Origin: Moringa oleifera
Lineage: Eukaryota; Streptophyta; Magnoliopsida; Brassicales; Moringaceae
NCBI GenBank assembly: GCA_021397835.1
Contig: JAJFZO010000094.1
Location: 3,202,501-3,266,500, forward strand
DNA: 64,000 nucleotides
Reading direction: 5' to 3'
Below are positions 13,318 to 25,155 of this stretch, piece by piece. A program made the position numbers and the translations under genes. Below the pieces are notes generated by a model. It saw nothing but the letters and a program-made list of their open reading frames with translations. It did no database searches and was not told the DNA's origin. Within the stretch, counting starts at the first letter, position 1. The number at the start of each line of letters is the position of its first letter.

Positions 13318-16300
13318 TCGCACAGATACACATACATATTGGGATTGCAACTATTATGTTTTTTAGCGGACTTGAATGCATGTAATTCTACTCTCTCATA
13401 TGCTAATTCAATTTTATATCCAAATTCAAGTGATGTGATCAATGGATTACATATTGAACTCGTCAAGTCCAAATCTATAGTTTGGTTCCATTTTTAAGCT
13501 ATGCATTCAGATGCACACTGAGCAGAAATATTTTGGAAAGTAAACATTCAATCAGAATCTCCTCTTAAACTGATATGCTCCTTCTCATGGAGGCATGAAC
13601 CATATTATCTTACATTTAATAAAATAAATTACTTTTTTTAATAAATTTATTTTACTTATTAAAGATCATGACCGACAGTGATGATCAACTCACAGAAGAA
13701 AAGGCTTCACAGATTGAGTTGTTATAAAGTTTATGGTTGATGATGAGGGATGAGCCATATTGTTCTACATAAATTATAGATCTTTGGGATTTTTCAAAGC
13801 AAGGCCTAAGTGGTTAGAATATGTTACTTTGCAAAGGGGAATTTAAGACAAATAATTGAAGTCAAAGTAGTATATATAAAACGTTCAGCAATTGCTCAGC
13901 AACCATCATTTTGATGGCAAAAGGCTAAAATGAAAGCCAGTGATGCTTTTACAGGATAAGATGACCAGTGGTCAAGGAGTGCCATTTTCATAAATTGACC
14001 ACAATCCAATGAGTATGTTACCAGAATGAGTCACTTTGTTAGGAAGATATTAGTAGCACCTATCAAGGACAAGATTGAATTGAACTACCATAAATAATTG
14101 GATAATTTGCAACAAACACTTTTGAATGCATCCATTAGATGGAAGGTTTAGATTCAAACTCAAGAATCTAAAGTAGATAATTTCTAATATTAAGAACCAA
14201 AGAAAGGCAAAATTTCATAAAACTATGAAATATAGAACAATCTTCAGCATTTGATATGATACATATTGTTCAACTTTATAGATTGATAGCATCAATATCA
14301 AGGAATTTTAAAAAAAAAAGAATTAAGAATAACTGTCAAAAATATATGCATACCCAAGCAACCAGTTTGGAGAGTGAAGACATGATAGTTGTGTCTAATT
14401 TCATCTTCTGCTCCAACCCAGGGTATTGCACCTATTCTCCATCAAGGAAAGCGCTAAACTATCAAAAGTCTGTTACACATTCATTCACATTGATCAACTC
14501 TATGATTTTTCAACACATATCTTAATATATATATATATTCAAGCAGAAGAAAGAAGAAATAAAACAGAGATTGGTTTGTTTAACCCACAGAAACAGCTAA
14601 AGGAACAAATAACATGGTAGGAAAAGGCCATCATTAAGTTATCTTTGTTTGAGTTTTTTGTGGGATTCGTTTATAAAAGTCAGCATAAATCTACATGTAC
14701 TGGTTGGTAAAAGTTCAGAAGCTGAATGAATAACAATAGAATTTGTGCAGCCACTTCTAGACTGACCCAACAGCCACAACTCTTGACTATTAATTTTGAT
14801 AGCAGTGTCATACATTTAGATGATCTATAAAATAAAATTAAGGCTGCTTTATGTCTTACCAATACCAACTGCAAGTATAAGTAAACTAAATTATTCAATA
14901 ACCATAAATAGTTTGATCATACGAGGCAGAGCTGGATGATGATCTAAATTAAAAGTGAAGACAGCAAAATACGAATATACAATGACCGGGGAAAATGGAT
15001 AAAAGAAGATGGCAAAATAGATCTTTAAAGTAAAATTAAAACATCAAATTAGTCAAAATTAAAGAATCCATATCTGTGTAGAACTTCTAGTTTTTTTGCA
15101 TGTCTGTGTATGAGATTAAAAATGACAAGAAAATTCCCCACAAAGTTTATCAATGCGTTGAGAAGGTTAATGTAGTATGAAGAGGAATCATTTTAAGCAC
15201 ACATTACAAGGCTGTCTAACCTTAATTGCTACTTCTTGATGATTTTTCAACATTGCATGATGTACTTGAGCAATTGAAGCAGCAGCCATTGGTTCTTCAT
15301 CAAGGAACAAAAATCTGAAATTTTCTTAGAGAGACACAACATCAAGAATAATGGCCAGAGAAAAAAAAAAAAACAGACAATCACCGACAATATCTTACTG
15401 CTGAGGAAGGACACACCAACTAATAATGGATTCTTTGTTCACCTTTTTTCCTTTTTGTGAGCGGTAATGAAAAATTAAAGATAATCAAATATGTAATCCT
15501 AATCTACTCAAGTAATTTCTTAAAAATAATGAACCAAATAGAAATTTGAAATTATCGTTTACATGAAGATGCTGTAAGTACTCTCTGTTCAAAAAGAGGG
15601 CCAAAATCTGAAATTTACATTGCAAGAGATAAGGTCAACATTAGTTCTGTACTCTGCGAGTAATATTCTTATTTCGATAAGAACACAACAAGCAAACATG
15701 GATTTCTTGTTTTAATTTTTTGTGTCTATGATGGTAAGATGTTAGTTGTACAATCAAACATCATATCCCCATCAACTTCAAATTATTCATACAAAATATC
15801 CAGGCATCCTTTCAGGTTAGTGCATGCACACCAAACATAACATGCCAAGCTTGTTCAGTCAAAAGTAAAACCTACCGTGCTTGTGCCCACCTGCATGCAC
15901 ACAAGTTTATATAAACTCTAGCAATGTCGACATGCACGTAAAGTTGAAGAGTGACAACTTACATCTCAGACAAATTCTGACCCAGATTGCTGATTAGCAC
16001 TTCTCTTATAGCTTTGAAATGACAAGGAACTGCCTTCAAGGTTGTTGACCAGAAAAATTAGTAACAAAAACCAATCAGAACGCAACAGCATCTCATGTTG
16101 GATTCAACCAAAAGGATAGAGAAAGACAGCAAATAAGCTTTTTCTAAGTATGAACCAAACCTGGTCCTGTAAGGAGGAAAGAGTAGAGGAGTATTCTTTT
16201 GGAACCTGCCTCAAGGCAGCCGCAAACTGACCAGCTTTCACATAGAAACCTTTATTGGCTTCGCATAATTTGAGTATTCTTTTGGCCGAGCGCAGATGAA

Positions 16301-16970
16301 TCTGAACAACTATCACAAAATTAAATTCAAACAACCGGTGCTCGATTATTTGATTTCCATGCTATAAGTAAAATATCAAACCCGAAAACTGTGGTAGTCG
16401 TGATGATTTTTTCCTTCACTCAATTAAGTAACCAATTTGTAAATTTCCCGATTAATATGTTCCTTCTCAATATGACTTGGAGATCAAAATAAGATTTGGA
16501 TGGTTCATGTTATTTCTTAGAATAAGACTTTGCATCCGCAACACAGACACTCCTATACAAACACGAACAAGCACATATACGTAAAGAAATGAATGGCAAA
16601 CCTCAGATAATTTGAGACGATAGTCCTCGGCCTCCTCTGGCACGCCACGTAAAGAGTACTTGTAATCAGCAACAGTGAATGCAATCTGAAAGAAAACCAC
16701 AGAATCATTGAGTCGAAAGAAACAAGCAAGAGCGCGAGAGAAGAACAAAAGAAGAAAACGTACAGTGGACGCCGCGCGACAGGAACGAACAAAGCCATCT
16801 AGTCCAGCCCTAACTTTCTCGGGAAAATAAGGGGAACTCAGTGGAGACTCCCGGGAAAAGGAAAGAAAATCGGAGGCGTTGGCAGCTTGGAAAGCGACTC
16901 CAGTGGCAGTTAGCAGGTAGAGCGTGGTCTTGGCTCTCGCGGGAAACTTGAACGTTTTGTTAATTCTCAT
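4638..16970 (-). CDS. ABC1/UbiB-family atypical protein kinase (ABC1K), 16 coding exons
   Basis: Exons in coding order: 16970-16764, 16685-16602, 16301-16161, 16033-15963, 15314-15221, 14431-14354, 11440-11374, 9589-9504, 9372-9322, 8702-8655, 8319-8199, 8104-7924, 5537-5400, 5311-5199, 4886-4824, 4741-4638. They splice in frame to 548 residues. ABC1 hallmarks: KAGQ (119-122), the Ala-rich loop AAAS (178-181) replacing the usual Gly loop, VAIK with the ATP-site Lys199, ExD (E246, D248), catalytic HGDPHPGN (329-336) and DHG (353-355). These kinases act on quinone/lipid metabolism in mitochondria or plastids. The basic, Ala/Thr-rich N-terminus suits organelle import, which is inference. It resembles the Arabidopsis At4g24810/At5g50330 type, recalled from memory. 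An upstream in-frame ATG at 17093 would add 41 residues. The last two small exons rest on phase and splice sites and are less certain. Introns reach 2-3 kb. Confidence 0.92.
4980..4999. repeat. TA microsatellite
   Basis: An uninterrupted TA run lies in the intron between the ABC1K exons 4886-4824 and 5311-5199. Confidence 0.9.
5112..5136. repeat. CT microsatellite
   Basis: A run of about 12 CT units, just outside the 5' splice site region of ABC1K exon 5311-5199. Confidence 0.9.
5742..5770. repeat. TA microsatellite
   Basis: A TA run of about 14 units directly after an A9 tract, in the 2.4-kb ABC1K intron 5538-7923. Confidence 0.9.
13251..13309. repeat. Compound CT/TA microsatellite
   Basis: About 16 CT units pass directly into about 13 TA units, in the large ABC1K intron between exons 14431-14354 and 11440-11374. 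It accounts for the low-complexity SLSLSL-YIYIYI reading frame there, which is not a gene. It is probably length-polymorphic. Confidence 0.95.
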
Positions 16971-19643
16971 TTGTGTTTTTGTAATCTGCAGTCCTTGGTT
17001 ACCACTGGCACCCCGAAGCCGACGCGGCTGAGCCCGACTATCATGCAAGGACAATACTGGGGTTTTCCTGCTCGGGTACGGGTCAAAAATCAAATCATAT
17101 CCGGCCCGAAATATTAAGCCATATCAAAAATCAAAAAAATTATTATTTTTTAAAAATACAACTTTTTATATGTTTTACAAGTAAGAGCATATGATATATA
17201 TATATACATTTTTATTTAAATTTTATTACTTTTAAACTCTTCTATTGAAAACTATTTAACTTATTGACTTGCACGTGAGCTTAATTTGACAAAAACTTTG
17301 GATTTATATGAATTTATCAAAAGCCAAACTCAAATATGAATAAAATTCTTTCAGTAAATATTTCATTTGGGTCACAACAAAATATATTCTTCGTTTTCAT
17401 GGTGAAGCGGTTTAGCTGGCAAAAGTTCAATTCAATTCAATTTGTTCTGATCTTTACCCGTGAAGACATAGTAGGAGGGATGGATGCATTTCTATGAAAA
17501 TTAAGAAAAATGAAACTACTTTCATGATGCCAATCCAATTATATTTTTAAATAACGAAAAAAACCTATCATTTTATTTATTCCTTAAAAAGTGGAATTTG
17601 GTGATTAATATGTGAAAGTGTTACCTAATTATAATATTCTATAATCTGTATTATGTATTTTTTAATTGAATCAATTGCTCATGATAGTGTCTCTCATTAC
17701 ACTTTAGTCTTTGAAATCAAGGGAAAATGATTAGTTTTTGGGCCCGGGCTTGAAGTTGGTCTCGCAAATCATTTGCCCACGATTAGAAAAAATAACTTTG
17801 CCTAATGAAAATTAGCTTGTATTGAAAACATAATTATGAATATTAATTACCAAGAACTCATACTCACATTGAAAATAACAAGAGGGAGTGTGTGGGATCA
17901 TACTTACGAGTGGTAATTTTCAACTCAATCTGTTAATATGAAGTAAATTTTGACGCAAAGTAATTGGGTTTGAGTTTGATATAAATGAGTTTGGATCATA
18001 ATTGGGTCCACTCGTTAAAAACATGATAAAACTTTTTATATTACGAATTAACTTGTGAATTCATTTATGATCTGTTTAACTCGATAATTAAAATAATGTT
18101 ATTTTAATATATATCGAATATTACATAATGTTAAAGTTAATCTTTTAAATTTAATCTCTTGTCGATGTAAAAAATAAAAATCCTAACACTGTCATCAATT
18201 ATCTATATAATTTTAAAGTTTGAACATAATATTTGTTATTTTGTGATATTAATTTGAATTATTGTACTTACCGTTTATTATTTTGTATATTATTTAAATT
18301 TAAATTAATATTAAATTAATTATATAATTTAACTAGTTCAACTGATTTAACTAATTAAATAAATTAAATATGTTAAATGAATCATAAATTAAACGTGTCA
18401 TATTATATTAACCGTTTAATAAACTAATTGTATTTGAGTTTACTTATCCAAATTGTTTAATAATCACATTATGCTAATATCGTGTTCGTATCATATTCAT
18501 ATTATATTTATGTCGTAACTAAATATGTTATGATAGATCAATACAACCAGAACATAAACTCATCAACTCAAATTATCACAGTGTGTATATTAAAATTAAC
18601 AAGACGCATGACCAAACCAACAAAATAAAAAGAGAATGGATTAAAAAAAAATCCAACTACTTTTACAATTTGAAATTGATTGTAAATCAAAGGAAGGCCT
18701 TAAAAAATTTTGTCCAATATAATTACTTAGGATTCTTTTATGGTCATTTTTTTGTGCATAGCTTGTGTTAATTATTTCTCTATAATGGAAAATCAAGGTA
18801 TGTAAATCATATCTCTTATTTCATAAAATATATTGAGAGATGGAAATCAAATTCTTCGTACGCGTATTAAGGTACCAACTAATATCGTGTTACTTGATAT
18901 TGCACTACATGTGGACCAGTCTACGCCCCATGTACCATGTTTTGCCATTAAAGTCCATAATATCAATTGATGTAATTTTGTACACTTCCAGAATATGACA
19001 TACCAATAAAATGAACTAATAGTCAACTAATAAGCACAAATTAGAGGTAAATTTTCATGAAAGAATCTACGAGAAAAAAATGTGGCTTCTGTTAATTCTA
19101 GAAAAATCCTTATATATATTAATTGTCTTGAAAAGCAAGATGCCCCTTCTCCAAGATTATTATCTCTTTTTTTTTTTTGGCCCACAATTATTTTCTTTTT
19201 CTTTTTTTATTATTTGTTTGCGTTTCTCTTTCAAAGAAAATAATTCTTTTCTTGAAAAAAAAAAAAAAAACAAAGCAGAATAAGCCTCTTGTGAGCATTC
19301 AGGTTTTAATGATACCGATCCTGATTTGATTAGGGCAATATAATTATGCTTTCTCAAATATTCAAAAAATATATATTTTGTATTTTTAGACATCATATGT
19401 TTAATATAATTTTAATTATTTAAATAAAAAATCAGAAAAAAGGAGAAAAATATCTGTCAACCCTTTTTTCAGAAAAGCTTTGCGGGGTAATAATATGTGA
19501 CAGCAATTATAGGAACTAAAGTTGGAACTTTACCTCTTTCAACAAAAACAAGAACAAATTTTCTTTTTGTAATTTAAAATACCAAAAATAAAGGAAAAAA
19601 GGCACGATTGTTTCTTTACAGTGACAACCAGAGCTCCATTACC
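16971..19643. other. Divergent intergenic region between ABC1K and GAD
   Basis: No coding exon is recognised. The first 150 bases next to ABC1K are GC-richer and are likely its 5' UTR and promoter. From about 17100 to 19600 the DNA is AT-rich. Between about 17930 and 18560 it carries repeated phrases around AACTCG, GAGTTT and ACGTGTCAT that look like a decayed dispersed repeat, but I cannot define its ends or family. Confidence 0.5.
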
Positions 19644-19651
19644 TTATATAA
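19644..19651 (+). promoter_or_regulatory. Probable TATA box of the GAD gene
   Basis: TTATATAA sits 80 bases before the GAD start codon and is followed by a pyrimidine-rich CT stretch (about 19657-19726), a usual plant core-promoter and 5' UTR arrangement. The transcription start would fall near 19680. The distance and motif are seen; use as a promoter is inferred. Confidence 0.55.
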
Positions 19652-19730
19652 CAGACACTCTCCTTCTCCTACAGTCATATCCTTTCTCCTTCATTTTTTT
19701 TGTCTCTCTAACCTTCTCTCTCTCGCCACC

Positions 19731-22700
19731 ATGGTTCTCTCCAGAACAGCCTCCGAGTCCGATGCTTCGGTTCACTCCACCTTCGCCTCGCGATATGTCC
19801 GATCCTCACTTCCCAGGTAAACTCATGCAGCTCCTTCCCGCCGATCTTTTGATCCGTGCGATATCAAATTTTCTTCTCAATTATCAATCAATCTGTATAC
19901 ATTTTGTGACAAAACGTTTTGTTTTATTGTTTATTTTCTCTGATTTTGGGGGCTGGGGCTTAAAGGTTCAAGATGCCGGAGAGCTCGATTCCGAAGGAAG
20001 CAGCATTCCAGATCATAAACGATGAGCTCATGTTGGACGGTAACCCCAGGCTTAACCTTGCTTCGTTTGTGACCACATGGATGGAACCAGAGTGCGATAA
20101 GCTCATGATGGCCTCCATTAACAAGAACTACGTTGACATGGATGAGTACCCGGTCACTACCGAGTTACAGGCAAGTCTTCTAAAACACGACTAATTATAT
20201 GCTTATACTGTGAATTATATACTTCCCTCGTTGCCAAACCTTAATTTTTGGTACTTATTTACTGCTACTTGGAGAGTGTGCGTACATCAGCATCTTGGCC
20301 TATGTGAAGCAGATGTACCGTTTATAGGATATAATACATTAGGATTTCACCTACTTTGGAAGATCAAGTCCAATGAGTTTAGTTCGGACGCCATTTATCA
20401 CAATTGGTTTGCATTATCATAATTAATATCATTTATTAATTTCATTATTACCTTTAGATGCGTGCTGTTGATAATAGTGTAAAATAATTGATTTAAAAAA
20501 TATTATACAGTCATGCTATGGAACCTGATGCTTCTTTTTATTTTTTATTTAAGATTATGATGTGTTTGCTAAAAATATAAAGAAAAATCAAAGTTTAGAT
20601 TACTAATTTTTTGTCCAGAGAAAAAGTGGATCCCTATATATCTGCAATTCTGGCTGATGTTCATTCATTGGCAAGAGTGGTAGTAAGTCTAATGATTATA
20701 CATAATACAATTTATTTTAAAAGCGACCTTTTAATAAATTGAAAGAGCCTACCTTTCTCCAAAACTAAGTACCAGTTCTGATGGGCACCAGTTATTCACC
20801 TATTTGCAAGAAATTTATTAAACATTATCATATTAAAAGATGGTTTTGGAACAAGAACGGTGTGTGTGACCCAAGCTATGCCGACGAGGAAGCCATGAAA
20901 TGATCATAAAAACAACGGGTCACTCAGGTAATATGAAATGTTTGACTCTCTTGACTTCTCCATCTTTAAATTGTGGACCTTTAACTTTCATTGTGGACCC
21001 CAACGGGTTTAGGTGTTAAACCGCTGGCCACGCCTAATGGAACTTCCCTTTCTCAACCCATCTGAATTGAAATTAAGAATTAATTTAATCACCGAGGTTC
21101 ACGGCTTGTTTTTCTTTGAAATCTCTTTAACTGGTTTGGCTTTTGACTTGTCTTCTTGCCTCTACGCATCTCTGTTGCTTTTGTTCCCTTTTTTTTTTTA
21201 ATAAGTTCTACTTTTATAACCGAGAAAGACGTGATAGCGGCTAACAACAGAAAGTAGCATAGACAAAAGATGTAAGGGCTCCTGTTTCGGGGGCCCGCCG
21301 TACGCGGCAAGAGGTTGGCCATGGCATTACCCTATTAGATTGTGGTGTAGTGTGCGGTCTGTCTTTTCAGGGAGGCCCATATCTGATGGCAGTATTGTTC
21401 GCCATTCAAGATGTGGGGTTTTAGTGTGGAAAACAAAATTTTATTTTCAATGAGGTTTGTTCTTTTTTATTCTTCAATAAAATAAACTTATGAAAGGATC
21501 TTCTATGTCATATTATAGATTCATGATAAGTAACTAATATTTTATATGTTATATTTGAAAAAGCTATATAATATGTTAAAAATTAAAAAATATTATAACA
21601 GCCATGATAATAAAAAATATCTAGACTTGCATAATGAGCTGTCTAATCAATCTGATAATGACCTGTCTAATATTTCTCTCCATTCAGTGGTGTGTCGATA
21701 AATAGATATTATTAAGGCCATTTAATTGTTAAGGTCGGCAGATGAAAATTAAGATTTTCTTTTTGAAAGGTTGAGAGACAAATGATGATGTACATGTTAG
21801 CGCTGATATTCAACCTGTGATTACAGTCCCCACCAGTGAATGATTTTTCTTCTGTTTATGATGAAAGTCCTTATAATTGTCACATGGCTCAAGTCGATTG
21901 GGGATTGATGTGACCTTATCCTTACTTTTGTATAATATCTCAAACTCATGGATATTTCAATATGTGGTGTATATGCACACAAGTTGGACCTATCAAGTAC
22001 ATCTGTCTCTCCTTTTAATTATTTAAAATATCAAAAAATCTGTTGATTTAAATTTTATTAATATTATAAATTATTAAAAAAATATATTATTTTTATTTAA
22101 CAAATCAACATAAACTTTATTTTTAAATGAGAATTTTCCTTCTTAAAAAAAGGAAAAGACAATCATTTCAACAGAAAGATGGCCAATCCTCCACCAGCCA
22201 TCTAGAATTCTAGGTTCACAAAATCTAGAAGCATCAGACCCTTCCCCAACAGTTTATTTTAGATCTTTTAATTAATCATAATTAATGAAAAGTTTTCCTT
22301 CAAAAATACTCTTTTGATATTCTATCTTCTCTTTCTTCTTACTTCTCTTTTACAATGAAGACAAAGACATGAAGATGCAGAGTTATTATTGATGACCATG
22401 CAGAATTATATATGATAAACCATTAAAATTGATATTTTAATATGAATGTGCATGATAACTTGATAAATTTAAAACATAAGTAAATAATAAAAAGTTCTAA
22501 CTAACAGTCCTAATGGCGTTTACTTATTTAGTTTTTTGTCAATTTGTTTTGTTTGTGGGAGCAGAATCGGTGTGTCAACATGATAGCTCACCTCTTCAAT
22601 GCACCACTTGGAGACTCCGAGACTGCGGTCGGAGTGGGGACTGTAGGATCATCAGAGGCAATCATGCTGGCTGGATTAGCATTCAAGAGAAAGTGGCAGA

Positions 22701-25155
22701 ACAAAAGGAAAGCTGACGGGAAACCTTACGACAAGCCCAACATTGTCACTGGAGCCAATGTCCAAGTACGTCAGCCAGTCATCATCCCTACTCTATTAAA
22801 CTTTCTTTTTTTCTTGCTTCTTTTAAACCTAACAAGGTATTAATCATTGGCCTTAAGCACTTATCATGGCTTGATAGTGTTTTTACTAACAAATTTTACT
22901 AGGAAAATAAATAAATAAATAATTCTGGTATAATAGTATTTTATGATTTTTGTAAAAATGTTGTAATAATTTTATAAAATAATGTTAGTGAAAATAAAAG
23001 TGCGCTTATAACTTAATATATAACCGGGCACATGCAATCCATTAATTTCACCTTATACCTTAATAGTATTTTTATTATTTTTATAGCAATAATGTAACTT
23101 CACATGTTATTGTACTAATTTTATAAAATAATGTTAGTGAAAACCAAAGTACCCTTATACCTTATGTACAACTGGGCACATGCTGTCCCACATTTCTCAC
23201 TCAAACACTTCAACATTCTATTAGGTTTAAGCACATAGAGATTTGTGTCACCTTTATTTACTCCAAGCTAGGACTTCAACATGAAAATGGTACGGATATG
23301 ATGAGATAAAAGCTATCCATTACAAAAACCTATAAAATATTTTAACACCTGCGCTTTGAAATTTTTTTCTTCTTTTTCTTTTTTTCTTTTTTTTTTTCTG
23401 TTCCAAGCTAATTAGCATACAATATGTTGTTTTTTTTTCTTTTTGGGGAAAGTTTCAACAAATCATCATTTAGCAACATCAGATTTTGTTACTGGTTTGT
23501 TTTACATAGAAAAATTGTATTAAGATCTCATCATTTTCAAGAGAAATCTTCATCTTCAACTGCAGTAATACACCCTAACATTGGACCGGTGTTTGACTGT
23601 TCATCATTCATATCTGCGCTGGAGTTAATTCAGAACAATGCTGAAGTGCAGAAATTATTTTCAAAAATATAATTGCTAGGACTGCAGTCTTGCAATCAAT
23701 TTGAGTTCACTAACTCAAAACTTAAGCAAGTCTAGTGAGGAAAACGTTCTGGTGAATCATGCATAGTTCAAAATTTGCTTGAAACTGTCATATTTGCTTC
23801 AAACTCAATGCCCTTCTTTCATAAACAATGTAAAGGTATGCTGGGAGAAATTTGCAAGGTACTTTGAGGTGGAGCTGAAGGAGGTAAAGCTAAGAGATGA
23901 CTACTATGTTATGGATCCCGTGAAAGCAGTTGAGATGGTTGATGAGAACACAATCTGCGTCGCTGCTATTCTGGGTTCTACTCTTAATGGAGAATTTGAA
24001 GATGTGAAGCTCTTGAATGATCTCTTGACAGAGAAGAACAGAGAAACTGGGTACTTACGCTTCACTCTTCCATGTAGCTTATGTCTTTTCAGAAATGCCC
24101 TAATTAATAAATTTAACCTAAATTTAGAGACTGGCATTTCTTTTTGTAGATGGGATACTCCAATCCATGTTGATGCAGCAAGTGGTGGCTTCATTGCGCC
24201 GTTTCTATACCCAGAACTCGAGTGGGATTTCCGGTTGCCATTGGTGAAGAGTATCAACGTCAGCGGGCACAAGTATGGACTTGTTTACGCTGGGATTGGT
24301 TGGGTCATCTGGAGGAGCAAAGAAGACTTGCCTGAAGAACTCATCTTCCACATCAACTATCTTGGAGCTGATCAGCCCACCTTCACCCTCAACTTCTCCA
24401 AAGGTACCCAATTCAACATTTTTTTTCCCTTTCTCTTCGCTATATGAATTCAGAGCATAATATAATTCAGATTTCGCTGACTTAATCAATGAGTTCGCAC
24501 TTATAAACCGATCCTTGCTTTCGAAATACAGGTTCTAGTCAAGTGATTGCTCAGTACTACCAACTCATTCGCTTGGGTTACGAGGTAAGTGCAGAAGAGA
24601 TTAGCATGCCCACCATATACGTGACCTTAAAGTTCTCGATTTCCCAGTTTTAATTTAAGAACCCGTGTGGAACAGGGCTACAAGAATGTGATGGAAAACT
24701 GCCGAGAAAACATGATTGTCCTCAAGGAAGGACTGGAGAAAACGGGTCGATTCAACATCGTCTCCAAGGACGACGGAGTGCCACTGGTGGCCTTCTCTCT
24801 GAAAGACAACGGGCGACACGACGAGTTTGAAATATCAGACACGCTTCGGCGCTTCGGGTGGATCGTGCCTGCATACACAATGCCACCCGACGCCCAACAC
24901 GTCACCGTGCTCCGCGTCGTCATAAGAGAAGACTTCTCGCGCACCCTGGCCGAGCGCCTCGTCGTGGACATCGAGAAGGTCTTGCACGAACTCGACACTC
25001 TGCCGGCCAAGATCAAAGCTAAGATGGAGCTTGCTGGTGAAGAGAATGGAAAGAGCTTAGCTGCAAAGAAGAGTGAAGCTGAGAGGCAGAGGGAGATCAC
25101 TACTCGTTGGAAGAAGTTTGTTTTGGAGAGGAGGAAGATGAACGGTGTCTGTTAA
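19731..25155 (+). CDS. GAD: Glutamate decarboxylase, calmodulin-regulated
   Basis: PLP enzyme converting glutamate to GABA and CO2 in the cytosol. Exons: 19731-19816, 19966-20170, 22565-22765, 23836-24050, 24150-24403, 24532-24584, 24676-25155. They splice to 497 residues, the normal size for plant GADs. The start is in a strong context (CCACCATGG) and begins [10 protein letters not shown]. Substrate/PLP-site features are HVDAASG (242-248) and the Schiff-base lysine in SGHKYG (Lys277). The C-terminal tail has the Trp-Lys-Lys motif at W483 followed by a basic stretch ending MNGVC, the position where plant GADs bind Ca2+/calmodulin, so activation by calcium and by low pH is expected. Intron 2 begins with GC, not GT, and is 2.4 kb. 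The last exon is notably GC-richer than its surroundings. The neighbouring genes are functionally unrelated apart from a loose 2-oxoglutarate/glutamate link. Confidence 0.98.
22928..23188. repeat. Diverged tandem duplication in GAD intron 3
   Basis: Two imperfect copies lie about 130-149 bases apart. Both contain TAATAGTATTTT (22931, 23061), TTTATAAAATAATGTTAGTG (from about 22971 and 23120) and GGGCACATGC (near 23027 and 23175). Scattered substitutions and a small length difference show that the duplication is old. Confidence 0.75.

Noticed and set aside
23904..25100. Long minus-strand ORFs (122 and 140 codons) opposite GAD exons
   Set aside because: They lie exactly over GAD coding exons, have no family resemblance and follow the codon structure of the sense gene.
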